A stretch of 52,101 bases of DNA from Desulfonatronum sp. (lineage in GTDB: Bacteria > Desulfobacterota > Desulfovibrionia > Desulfovibrionales > Desulfonatronaceae): NCBI GenBank assembly GCA_011049455.1, contig DSBL01000131.1:1-52101 (forward strand), written 5' to 3'. The position numbers and the translations under genes are program-made. The notes under the pieces were generated by a model. That model saw nothing but the letters and a program-made list of their open reading frames with translations. It made no database searches and was not told the DNA's origin. Of this stretch, positions 8,929 to 16,678 are shown piece by piece (position 1 is the first letter of the stretch; every line of letters starts with the position of its first letter).

Positions 8929-9690
8929 TCATGACGCCAGAAGGCTCCAGGCAGCCCAATACCCAAAAAAAGCAAGCGCCAGCCATGTCCGGGACATTCG
9001 CAGGCGCATGGAGCAAAACGCTCCGACGATCACGGCAACGCTCCAGTGCGCCCATTCCCACCCGGAACCCAGCATCGGCCAAAGATGGAGCCAGACCAGG
9101 GCCAGCAGTCCGGCATTGACCATCTTGATCCGCTGCCCCCAATTGATCAGGTTCCATTTTTTCAAGCGATTCAAAAAAGCAATGCCCTCGCGCAGGCCTC
9201 CGACAAAAGTCGCCAGTTTGAATATCTGCAAGGTCACGAAACAGGCAGTCAGCCACAACCAAGCCGCCGGGGTCCATCCATTGATCACCAGCAAGACCAG
9301 AACCAGGGAAAAAAGGACCAAAGCCCCGCCCCCGAAAAAAGAATCGCCCACCGCGGACAGCGTATATGTTGTCGTGGTCTTCACCCGGTGCAACATGTTC
9401 GCGGGCAGAACGCCGCGAGCAATATCGCGCTCCACGGACAAAAAAATTCCCACCAGCAGGGGCGTCCAATACGGATGGGTGTTGTAATGCTGCAGGGCGC
9501 GTCGCCGGGCCTGTTGACGGGCCTTGTCCCGTTGGTGCAAAGCCCGCAGTCCGGGTTCCAAAGCTAGAGCCAGGCCGACATTCTGCATGCCCCTGGTGTT
9601 GAAATTGGCGCCCACCAGGTAGGAACGCAAAAAGCACCGAGCCGCTACACGAAAACCCAGGGCTGAAGTGCTTCGCACGGGAGCGGTCAT
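8929..9690 (-). CDS. PTS mannose/fructose/sorbose-family EIID component
   Basis: The 253-residue membrane protein has the EIID signatures: a FLRSYLVGANFNTRGMQNVG segment near 20-40, the NTHP motif (family FFNTHP, here HYNTHPYW) and several hydrophobic helices in the second half. EIID pairs with EIIC to form the sugar channel of mannose-class PTS systems. Here no EIIC is adjacent. A longer frame extends 42 codons upstream, but the ATG at 9690 overlaps the rsmI stop as ATGA and fits the family start, so it is used. The protein lies 146 bases upstream of ptsH. It may work with subunits encoded elsewhere, or it may be a remnant with a regulatory role. Confidence 0.85.
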   Translation of the reverse strand: MTAPVRSTSALGFRVAARCFLRSYLVGANFNTRGMQNVGLALALEPGLRALHQRDKARQQARRRALQHYNTHPYWTPLLVGIFLSVERDIARGVLPANMLHRVKTTTTYTLSAVGDSFFGGGALVLFSLVLVLLVINGWTPAAWLWLTACFVTLQIFKLATFVGGLREGIAFLNRLKKWNLINWGQRIKMVNAGLLALVWLHLWPMLGSGWEWAHWSVAVIVGAFCSMRLRMSRTWLALAFFGYWAAWSLLAS

Positions 9691-10547
9691 ATTCGCTTTC
9701 CCGGGGAAAAACGGTCCGGACTGGCGACAATGCGGGCATAGAGTTCCTTGGAGGACCATCCCGAGACCCGGGCCGCGGCACGAACAGCGATTTCCCGGGG
9801 CAAGCCCGCTTGGCATTCCTCAAGAAGAATTTGTTCCACGCTCTCTTCCGGTGTTTTCGGTTCATGCTCTGGAGGACCGATAATCACGGTCATCTCGCCG
9901 CGAGGATCCCAAACAAGATCAGCATGGTTCTCCAGTTTATCAACAAGAAGCTGCTCGTGCTTCTTGGTCAATTCGCGGGCCAGACAAAGCTCCCTGGGAC
10001 CGAGAGTCTCCGAAGCGATGGCCAGGGTAGAGGCCAGCCGGGAATTGCGTTCAAAAAAAACCAGGGTGGTGGGAATTCCAGTCCAGGTGGAAAAAAGACG
10101 CTTTTTCTCGCCCGCCTGCCTGGGAAGAAAACCAAAAAAAGAAAAGGGACACGGAGGCAGGCCGGAAGCGCATAAGGCCGCAACCGGAGCGCAAGGGCCT
10201 GGAATGGGGGAAACAGGAAATCCCGCTTCACGGCAGGTTCGAACCAGTCTATACCCCGGATCGCCAATCACCGGCGTCCCGGCGTCGGAAATCAAGGCAA
10301 CATTGCTCCCTGTTTCCAGAGCACGAAGCACTGCGGGAATGCGTTCCTGTTCGTTATGTTCAAAAAAACTGCAAAGGCGCCCCTGGGGATGAATTCCGTG
10401 CCGCTGAAAAAACAATCCCGCCCTGCGGGTATCCTCGGCCAGGATCAATTCCGCCTGGTTCAGCATCTCCCCTGCCCTGGGACTTAAATCACCAGGGTTG
10501 CCAAGGGGCGTGGCAACGACCCACAGCCTGGGGGAACTCAAAGGCAT
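9687..10547 (-). CDS. rsmI: 16S rRNA C1402 2'-O-ribose methyltransferase RsmI
   Basis: RsmI methylates the 2'-O of C1402 in the 30S decoding centre using S-adenosylmethionine. The 286-residue protein starts [25 protein letters not shown], and the SAM-binding loop LISDAGTPVIGDPG sits at about 85-98, both diagnostic of this tetrapyrrole-methylase-fold family. The ATG at 10547 has GGAG ten bases upstream. The conserved WVVATPLGN begins nine residues in, so a later start is impossible and the frame truly overlaps the end of yraN by 59 bases. Its own stop overlaps the EIID start. Confidence 0.97.
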   Translation of the reverse strand: MPLSSPRLWVVATPLGNPGDLSPRAGEMLNQAELILAEDTRRAGLFFQRHGIHPQGRLCSFFEHNEQERIPAVLRALETGSNVALISDAGTPVIGDPGYRLVRTCREAGFPVSPIPGPCAPVAALCASGLPPCPFSFFGFLPRQAGEKKRLFSTWTGIPTTLVFFERNSRLASTLAIASETLGPRELCLARELTKKHEQLLVDKLENHADLVWDPRGEMTVIIGPPEHEPKTPEESVEQILLEECQAGLPREIAVRAAARVSGWSSKELYARIVASPDRFSPGKRI

Positions 10548-10893
10548 CTGTGATATGCTCCAGTCTGGCGCCTTGGCCTGTATCCACCACCGCGATCAGG
10601 TCAAAGCGGCAGGGCTTTTCCCACCATTGGCGGAGGCTGAGAAACCGGCTGGCAGCCTTGAACAGCCGGATGACTTTCGCCCGATTTACGCTTTGGGCCG
10701 GAGAAACCATGGCCGGCTCGGCCCTGGTGCGGACCTCGACAAAAACCACGGTTTCGCGGTGCAGGCAGATGATATCCACTTCGCCGGCCTTGCAGCGCCA
10801 ATTGCGTTCCAGAACGACGTAGCCGGACTTCTCCAGAAAACGAACCGCAGCATCCTCGCCTGCACGGCCCCTGTTCAGATGCCCGGCAGACAC
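10489..10893 (-). CDS. YraN/UPF0102 family endonuclease-like protein
   Basis: The 134-residue protein has the conserved YraN core: [25 protein letters not shown], then [21 protein letters not shown], the Holliday-junction-resolvase-like D-ExK nuclease pattern. Function is unproved in most species. The start is a GTG at 10893 with AGGAG five bases upstream. It overlaps rnhB by 19 bases at its start and rsmI by 59 bases at its end. The last about 20 residues, inside the rsmI overlap, are unlike the family and probably poorly constrained. The link with rnhB is common in many bacteria. Confidence 0.92.
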   Translation of the reverse strand: MSAGHLNRGRAGEDAAVRFLEKSGYVVLERNWRCKAGEVDIICLHRETVVFVEVRTRAEPAMVSPAQSVNRAKVIRLFKAASRFLSLRQWWEKPCRFDLIAVVDTGQGARLEHITDAFEFPQAVGRCHAPWQPW

Positions 10894-11504
10894 AGACGCT
10901 CCTGGGACATACGCTTTTGCCCTTGGGCAATGACGCCGCGAAACGTTCGCCGGTGAATCGCGCAGGGACCCAACCGCTGCAACGCCTCACGGTGCGTTGC
11001 CGTGGGATATCCCTTATGACCGGCAAGATCATATCCGGGATAACGCCTATCCAAAAAAAACATCAGCCGATCGCGAAAACACTTGGCCAGGATTGAGGCC
11101 GCAGAAACCGCCGGAACCAGAGCATCGGCCCGGGCCAAGGCCTGTTGCGGCAAATCCAGAGGCAAGGGATGCACGCCATCGACGATCAGGGCCTCCGGGG
11201 CCGTCTTCAAGCCGCGTACGGCTCGGCACATGGCCAGAAGAGAAGCCTGAAGGATATTCACGGCCTCGATCTCCCTGGGCCAGGACAGGCCCAGAGACCA
11301 AGCCGCGGCCTGTTTGCGGATCCTTACGGCCAAGCGGCTTCTTTGCCTTGCCCCGATCTTCTTGGAATCCGTCAGTCCGGTCAATTCATAGCTGGAAGGC
11401 AGAATGACCGCAGCCGCAACCACCGGACCGGCCAGACACCCTCGTCCGGCCTCATCCAGTCCGGCAACCAGCCAATGGCCCTGGGACGCTCCCCAGCCAG
11501 CCAT
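10875..11504 (-). CDS. rnhB: Ribonuclease HII
   Basis: RNase HII cuts RNA in RNA/DNA hybrids and single ribonucleotides embedded in DNA. The 209-residue protein carries AGLDEAGRG with catalytic Asp17 and Glu18, Asp109 in ALIVDGVH and Asp145 in CFRDRLM, the DEDD set of the family. [18 protein letters not shown] near 160-180 is also typical. The ATG at 11504 has GAGG five bases before it. It begins 8 bases after the rplS stop and runs into yraN. Confidence 0.97.
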   Translation of the reverse strand: MAGWGASQGHWLVAGLDEAGRGCLAGPVVAAAVILPSSYELTGLTDSKKIGARQRSRLAVRIRKQAAAWSLGLSWPREIEAVNILQASLLAMCRAVRGLKTAPEALIVDGVHPLPLDLPQQALARADALVPAVSAASILAKCFRDRLMFFLDRRYPGYDLAGHKGYPTATHREALQRLGPCAIHRRTFRGVIAQGQKRMSQERLCLPGI

Positions 11505-11512
11505 CAGCCCCT

Positions 11513-11866
11513 CTATTGCACCCAGGACGTCTTGGACTTGATGCGGCTGGCCTTGCCTTTGAGTTTGCGCAGATAAAAAATCCTTCCCCGGCGAACCTTG
11601 CCCTCGCTGACCAACTCAATGCGTTCGATAAAAGGAGAGTGCAGGGGAAAAATCCGTTCCACTCCAATTCCGTCGGAAATCTTGCGCACCGTGAAGGAGG
11701 CATTGGTCGTGCCGCGATGCCGACACAGGACTACGCCCTCAAAGGTTTGAATGCGTTCCTTGTCCCCTTCCAGGATGCGCACGAAAACCTTTACCGTGTC
11801 CCCGGCCTTGAATTCGGGGATATCCATGCGCATCTGCGGATATTCAATTTTCTTGATGAGATCCAT
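11513..11866 (-). CDS. rplS: 50S ribosomal protein L19
   Basis: The 117-residue protein matches L19 along its length: [34 protein letters not shown], then [36 protein letters not shown]19 sits at the interface of the two ribosomal subunits. The ATG at 11866 has GGAG upstream. It follows trmD by 78 bases, completing the classic rpsP-rimM-trmD-rplS order, here with the KH-protein gene between rpsP and rimM. Confidence 0.99.
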   Translation of the reverse strand: MDLIKKIEYPQMRMDIPEFKAGDTVKVFVRILEGDKERIQTFEGVVLCRHRGTTNASFTVRKISDGIGVERIFPLHSPFIERIELVSEGKVRRGRIFYLRKLKGKASRIKSKTSWVQ

Positions 11867-11944
11867 GGCTTATCGTCTCCTTCATGTATCCAAAATCAGT
11901 GAAAAATATTGTCATCCGTCCCTAAAGACCGCCCCAACGAAGGA

Positions 11945-13234
11945 TCATCCGGAATCCCCCAGCAGCCTGTCCACGATAATGGCCGCAGCGGAGCGTACGG
12001 AAAGATGATTATAGGCGCTGTAAAACCGAATCGGGCGCAATACTCCGGCGCAACGCTCCAAAACCTCCGATGCAAGACCGTGGCCGGTGCCCAGGACCAA
12101 AAGCACGGGCTTGGCATGCAATGCTTCGCGAACCTGGGCGACCGTCATGGTTGCGGTCGCATACGAAGCCGCGCTGGTGCCCACAAGCAGGGGTTCTTGT
12201 CCCGTTTGCTCCCGCACGCCTGCAACGGCGTGGTCCAGGCTTTCCACCAAGCGCACCAGGGCGAGGGCGTCCGCTCGATCAACATTGCCTTCCCTGCCCG
12301 GACCATTGGTCCAGTGACGCACCAGCCGCTCGCCGAGACGGCGTTGGTCCTGCAACGGCGTACAGACATAGTAGCCGCCCATGTCGTAGGTCCGAGAAAC
12401 GCGTGCAATATCGTGAATATCCAGGTTTGTCAAAGAGACAGTGCCAATTTGGCCATGCTTGTTCAACACCGGGGCGTGAACAAGAGCCAGATGACAATTT
12501 TTGGAAATACGACAACGGGTCAAATTCAAACGCCGCAAAACGACCAGGTCCGAAGCGGACAAGGGCGCTTCGTGAAGCAGTTCGGGCCGACAATCCAAGG
12601 TGTCGGCCAGGGAGCCCTCTCGCCGCCAAGCTGCGATTTTCGCATGATCCCCGGACAGCAACACCTCCGGGACCCCGCAGCCTTCGAACTCTTCCGGCCT
12701 GGAGTAATGGGGGTGTTCCAGAACTCCCCGGGCAAAGCTCTCATCCGCCACGGATTCGTCGTGACCCAAAAAACCGGGCAATAATCGCGCTGCGGCCTCC
12801 AGCAAATGCAAGGCCGCCGTTTCCCCGCCATTAAGCACCACATTGCCCACGCTCACGGTTTCAAGGTGAAACAGATCCTCCAGCCTGGCGTCAATCCCTT
12901 CATAGCGACCACAGATCAGGGTCAACGACTGTTCCCGGGAGAACCGGACGGCCATAGCATGATCCAATGGCCGGCCCTTTGGAGAGAGCAGCAGAATTTT
13001 TCCTGTCGATTCAAGACTGCGCAGGGCCGCGGCCAAGGGCGGCAGGGTCATGACCATGCCTGGACCGCCACCATATGGTCGATCGTCGACACTGCGATGA
13101 CGATCCAGCGTAAAATCCCTGGGATTGATCAAGCGCACCTTGACCATACCCTGGTCAACGGCCTTGCCCAGCAAACCACAACAAAGCGCGGAATCGAAAA
13201 ATTCCGGGAAGATGGTCACAATGTTGAAAATCAT
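11945..13234 (-). CDS. trmD: tRNA (guanine37-N1)-methyltransferase TrmD fused to a second SPOUT-type RNA methyltransferase domain
   Basis: Residues 1 to about 225 are TrmD, which makes m1G37 in tRNA: DDRPYGGGPGM at 51-60, the knotted SAM-binding segment LICGRYEGIDARLED at 106-120, and HYSRPEEFEGCGVPEVLLSGDHAKI. Residues about 245-429 are a separate domain of the Methyltrn_RNA_4 type (SPOUT-like), with LGTGHGL near 381 and YNHLSVRSAAAIIVDRLLG at the end. In other phyla this second domain is an independent protein encoded next to trmD. The residue aligned with the E. coli catalytic Asp169 (in EDSF) is Glu165 here (DESF). The target of the second domain is unknown. The ATG start fits the family; its ribosome binding site is weak. 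Confidence 0.95.
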   Translation of the reverse strand: MIFNIVTIFPEFFDSALCCGLLGKAVDQGMVKVRLINPRDFTLDRHRSVDDRPYGGGPGMVMTLPPLAAALRSLESTGKILLLSPKGRPLDHAMAVRFSREQSLTLICGRYEGIDARLEDLFHLETVSVGNVVLNGGETAALHLLEAAARLLPGFLGHDESVADESFARGVLEHPHYSRPEEFEGCGVPEVLLSGDHAKIAAWRREGSLADTLDCRPELLHEAPLSASDLVVLRRLNLTRCRISKNCHLALVHAPVLNKHGQIGTVSLTNLDIHDIARVSRTYDMGGYYVCTPLQDQRRLGERLVRHWTNGPGREGNVDRADALALVRLVESLDHAVAGVREQTGQEPLLVGTSAASYATATMTVAQVREALHAKPVLLVLGTGHGLASEVLERCAGVLRPIRFYSAYNHLSVRSAAAIIVDRLLGDSG

Positions 13235-13256
13235 GACTCAAAAACTTCTTCAACAC

Positions 13257-13790
13257 TCAAGTGAGATACAATTCAAGCAAGCCGGGCGGCGGATCGATCC
13301 GGACTGCATTGTTTTCCAGGTCAATCTCCAAAACCAGTCGTTCATGGGCCGGAAAAAGCACTTCGCGCCCTTGCTCGGTTTGTATGGACCACAACTCCTG
13401 CCCTCCGGCCTCGCTCACCGCCTGGATGCGACCGAGCAACACCCCGGACGGCAGAAAAACCTTGGCGTCAATCAGTTCACGCTGGTAAATCTCACCCTCT
13501 TGCCTGGTCGGCATGTCCGCTTCCCGCGCCAGGAGCTCCCCGCCCCGCAACAGCTCGGCCTCGTGCCGCCCCGTGACTTGCTCAAGGGTGATCAGCACTT
13601 TGGAGTTGTGCACGCGCCAGGACTGGACACGCACCCGTCGCGGCCGGGCTTGTGAATTGATACGCAGATATAGCCTGGCAACGTGGTCAAAAAAATCAGG
13701 GGAGTCCACGTACGATACAATGCTGAACTCCCCGGCCAACCCATGGGGCTTGATCACCTTGCCGACAACTATCAGCGGCTGTCTGGACAT
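13257..13790 (-). CDS. rimM: 16S rRNA processing protein RimM
   Basis: RimM assists 30S assembly by binding S19 and the 16S 3' domain. The protein (177 residues from the ATG at 13790) starts VVGKVIKPHGLAGEFSI and ends with a PRC-barrel containing GRIQAVSEAGGQELWSIQTEQGREVLFPAH. A TTG three codons upstream would give 180 residues; the ATG is chosen as the normal start, though its Shine-Dalgarno is weak (GAG about 10 bases upstream). It lies between the KH gene and trmD, 22 bases before trmD. Confidence 0.96.
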   Translation of the reverse strand: MSRQPLIVVGKVIKPHGLAGEFSIVSYVDSPDFFDHVARLYLRINSQARPRRVRVQSWRVHNSKVLITLEQVTGRHEAELLRGGELLAREADMPTRQEGEIYQRELIDAKVFLPSGVLLGRIQAVSEAGGQELWSIQTEQGREVLFPAHERLVLEIDLENNAVRIDPPPGLLELYLT

Positions 13791-13883
13791 GAATAACAAC
13801 GCTCGTCGCGCAAGCGCTCACAGGGTCTGCCCGGCGGACCACACCCCAAAAACCACGTCTGATTGCCGACTGATCTCATGGCG

Positions 13884-14114
13884 TTACTCGATGATTTCCA
13901 GGATGATCCGCTTCTGGGCCTTGCTGGAAGCAGCCCCGAGAATCGTGCGCAAGGCCTTGGCGGTTCGACCCTGCTTGCCGATGACCTTGCCCAGATCTTC
14001 CTTGGCCACCTTCAATTCCAGGACCGTGGCTTGCTCGCCTTCCACCACCGTGACGTGCACCTCTTCCGGATGATCCACCACTGAGGTGGCGATGTATTCG
14101 ATGAGTTCCTTCAT
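13884..14114 (-). CDS. khpA: KH-domain RNA-binding protein KhpA (YlqC family)
   Basis: This 76-residue protein begins [21 protein letters not shown] and holds one KH domain with the GxxG loop in [16 protein letters not shown]. It binds RNA; in Gram-positives its partner is KhpB, with roles in cell division and sRNA biology, while the role in deltaproteobacteria is not settled. The longest open frame would add 40 unrelated residues, but GGAGG eight bases before the ATG at 14114 and the family length fix this start. The rpsP-khpA-rimM order is widely conserved. Confidence 0.96.
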   Translation of the reverse strand: MKELIEYIATSVVDHPEEVHVTVVEGEQATVLELKVAKEDLGKVIGKQGRTAKALRTILGAASSKAQKRIILEIIE

Positions 14115-14261
14115 CTTGCGCGCCTCCACTGCTCGACTCTTTCCGCAGGGCATGCCGCGGTACGCCGGAAAATACGCCCTAACTCCTTGCAAGGGTGAGC
14201 ATCTGTCGCCTTTTGAATTCAGGCCTGCAGCCAAAGCAGCCAGGGAATCGTCGAGGAGCCG

Positions 14262-14516
14262 CTAGACAGCCTGACTGCTTGCTTCCGCCTTGATCAATAA
14301 GGATTTTACCATATCCGTGGGCTTGGCACCCTTGGCCATCCATTCTTGAACCTTGTCCATGTCGATCTTTATTTCAGCGGGCTTTTTCATGGGATTGTAG
14401 TACCCCAAATAGTCCAAAGCCCGGCCGTCCCGTCGCGATTCGCTGTTCATAGCCACCACCCGGTAAAAGGGTTTTTTCTTCGAACCCATCCGGGTCAGTC
14501 GAATTTTCATCGCCAT
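14262..14516 (-). CDS. rpsP: 30S ribosomal protein S16
   Basis: The 84-residue product starts [25 protein letters not shown], then has [13 protein letters not shown], which is diagnostic for S16, an early assembly protein of the 30S subunit. The longest frame would extend 41 codons upstream into the ffh-rpsP gap; the ATG at 14516 has GAGG nine bases upstream and is used. A second ATG two codons later is possible but farther from the site. Gap to ffh is 119 bases, enough for a promoter, though none stands out. Confidence 0.98.
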   Translation of the reverse strand: MAMKIRLTRMGSKKKPFYRVVAMNSESRRDGRALDYLGYYNPMKKPAEIKIDMDKVQEWMAKGAKPTDMVKSLLIKAEASSQAV

Positions 14517-14635
14517 TGATTCTGTCCTCTCTTGTTTTTCGTTGTCTGTTGATTGTTTGCGATTGTCTGCTTCCTGCCTGCGGCAATATGTCCCTTGGCA
14601 TGGTCCGCGGCAGGCACCAGGCACCTGAAAATCGA

Positions 14636-16027
14636 TCATCGTCGCTTTTTTTTGCGGCGCTCCTTCTTTTTCCGGCGGGGCATCGCCGCAGGCAGGCCGG
14701 GCCCCCCGGGCGCCTTGAGCGCGCCAGGTCCCGCAGTCATCACTTTTTTCATCATTTTCTGCATCTGCTCAAAATTCTTCAACAACAGATTCACATCCTG
14801 GACCTGCACCCCGCTGCCCTTGGCCACGCGCAATTTCCGACCGGCGTTCATCAGTTTTGGAGTCTGACGCTCCGCCGGGGTCATGGAATTGATGATCGCC
14901 TCCATCCGGCCCATTTCCTTTTCCGGAACCTTCATTTCCCCCAACTGTTTGCGCAAGTCGCCCATGCCCGGAATCAGTTTAAGCATTCCTTCCAGAGAAC
15001 CGAGTTTGCGCAACCGGCGCATCTGGATACGGAAATCCTCCAGGTTGAACTCCGCCTTTTTAAGCTTCTTCTCCAGAGCTGCTGCTTCTTTCTGATCAAT
15101 GGATCCCTGGGCCTTTTCAATCAAGGAGAGGATATCGCCCATGCCCAGAATCCGGGAAGCCACCCGATCCGGATGAAAGGCCTCCAGGTCGCCGACCTTC
15201 TCGCCCATGCCCACGAACTTGATGGGCTTGCCGGTCACGGACTTGATGGACAAGGCGGCTCCGCCCCTGGCATCGCCCTCCATCTTGGTCAGAACAATGC
15301 CGGTCAAATCCAGTACGTTGTCAAAAGCCACCGCGACATTGACCGCGTCCTGGCCGGTCATGGCATCGGCCACGAACAGGATTTCCCCGGGCGTACAGGC
15401 AGCCTTGATGGCCGCCAGTTCGTCCATGAGCACCGTGTCAATGGCCAGCCGCCCAGCGGTGTCCAGCAGGAGCACGTCATGTCCACATTTCTCAGCTTCG
15501 GTCCTGGCCTGCAGGCAAATATCCACGGGGTTCATTCCGGCTGAGGAGGCGAACGCCGGAACATCCAGTTGGGCGGCCAGTTTGTGCAGCTGGTCAATGG
15601 CCGCTGGCCGGTATACATCCGCCGGAACCAAATAGGGACTGCGTTTCATACGCCGCAAATGCAAAGACAGTTTGGCCGCGGTGGTAGTTTTTCCAGAACC
15701 CTGCAAACCCACCAGCATGATCAAAACCGGCGGTTTGCCCTGCAACTGCAGACCGAGATGCGTCCCTCCCAGGAGCTGGACCATCTCCTCATGCACGATC
15801 TTGACCACCTGCTGGCCTGGAGTCAGGCTGGCCAGGACGTCCTGGCCCATGGCCCTGTCCTTGACCCGCTCCACAAAATCCTTGACCACCTTGAAATTGA
15901 CGTCCGCTTCCAAAAGCGCCAGGCGCACCTCGCGCAGGCCTTCCTGGATGTTCTTCTCATCCAGGCGGCCATGGCCGCGGATCTTCTTGAAAACGGCCTG
16001 AAGCCTGTCAGCAAGGCTGTCGAACAT
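14636..16027 (-). CDS. ffh: Signal recognition particle GTPase Ffh
   Basis: Ffh binds 4.5S RNA and signal sequences and targets membrane proteins to FtsY and SecYEG. The 463-residue protein has the N domain, the GTPase G1 motif GLQGSGKTT near 108-116, [19 protein letters not shown], and a methionine-rich M domain from about 300, ending in a long basic tail ([14 protein letters not shown]). The ATG at 16027 ([10 protein letters not shown]) is the family start; the frame is open 12 codons further up without support. No gene for the SRP RNA was found in the window. Confidence 0.97.
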   Translation of the reverse strand: MFDSLADRLQAVFKKIRGHGRLDEKNIQEGLREVRLALLEADVNFKVVKDFVERVKDRAMGQDVLASLTPGQQVVKIVHEEMVQLLGGTHLGLQLQGKPPVLIMLVGLQGSGKTTTAAKLSLHLRRMKRSPYLVPADVYRPAAIDQLHKLAAQLDVPAFASSAGMNPVDICLQARTEAEKCGHDVLLLDTAGRLAIDTVLMDELAAIKAACTPGEILFVADAMTGQDAVNVAVAFDNVLDLTGIVLTKMEGDARGGAALSIKSVTGKPIKFVGMGEKVGDLEAFHPDRVASRILGMGDILSLIEKAQGSIDQKEAAALEKKLKKAEFNLEDFRIQMRRLRKLGSLEGMLKLIPGMGDLRKQLGEMKVPEKEMGRMEAIINSMTPAERQTPKLMNAGRKLRVAKGSGVQVQDVNLLLKNFEQMQKMMKKVMTAGPGALKAPGGPGLPAAMPRRKKKERRKKKRR

Positions 16028-16678
16028 GGGGCAACCATCCAAAGGCAAAATTGATAAATCCAAAACGTATCTAACTATCTGAGAGAGTTAACGGAGTCAA
16101 TAATCGGATCAGAATCCCTCAGGGCGCCGTCAAAGTCCCTTTCCCTGGGTACATGAGGAATTTGTCCCAAACAAGCTGCACTTTGCTTTTCAGTGTTGGC
16201 GCACTGTCTGACCGAGCCGGACTTTGTCAGTCCAAACGATTGCCTTGCGCATCCACCGCAATGTTTGGTGGAATCACGCAATCGTTTGGACATCCGAAGC
16301 CGGCGAGGGAGTTTGCGACAGCGCTGAAAAGCAAAGCGCAGCCGTTGAACAATGGACTGGATCGAAGGAGACAAACTCCTAATAGTCCCCTTTTCCCTTG
16401 TTTTGACCAGAAAATGCCAAACCGTCCCGGCTTTCGCACTCATGCCACTGGACAACACAACAAAGCAACGAGTAATTGTCCGAAGGCGCGTGCGTCTCCG
16501 GCGAAAGGCTGAAAACCTTTCCAAATGACGATCTTTGAGCAGTCGGTGACCGCAAGCTGTTGTAAAAACGTGAAACTGCAACCCAGGGAGCAGACTCAAG
16601 AAACAACGTTGAAAGCAACGCAGGCAGCCGGGTTTTTCCGGCCTGATCCATGAATTATCAACCCCAGGCGGAGCAGGA
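16028..16678. other. 650-base non-coding region between ffh and icd (divergent)
   Basis: No convincing gene is present; the one long minus-strand frame (16075-16770) overlaps the icd start, has no family resemblance and is rich in Arg, Ser and Cys, as expected from reading a structured non-coding stretch. The region must hold the promoters for both ffh and icd. It contains the large imperfect palindrome described separately at 16175-16342 and, outside it, fainter mirrored segments (AGGAATTTGTCCC near 16156-16168 and an AGGAG-TTTGTCTCC complement near 16365-16379), suggesting an older, longer element that has decayed. Confidence 0.5.
16175..16342. repeat. Large imperfect palindrome, possible MITE or structured RNA
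   Basis: The left arm (16175-16243) and right arm (16278-16342) are complementary over about 65 bases. Two blocks pair perfectly: CTTTGCTTTTCAG at 16181-16193 with CTGAAAAGCAAAG at 16324-16336, and TCCAAACGATTGC at 16231-16243 with GCAATCGTTTGGA at 16278-16290. Between them the arms are diverged and differ by a few bases. The centre holds a smaller CCACC...GGTGG hairpin. Neither end has a U-run, so it is not a simple terminator. The pattern (perfect ends, degenerate middle, non-coding) fits a miniature inverted-repeat element or a long-hairpin RNA. Confidence 0.7.
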
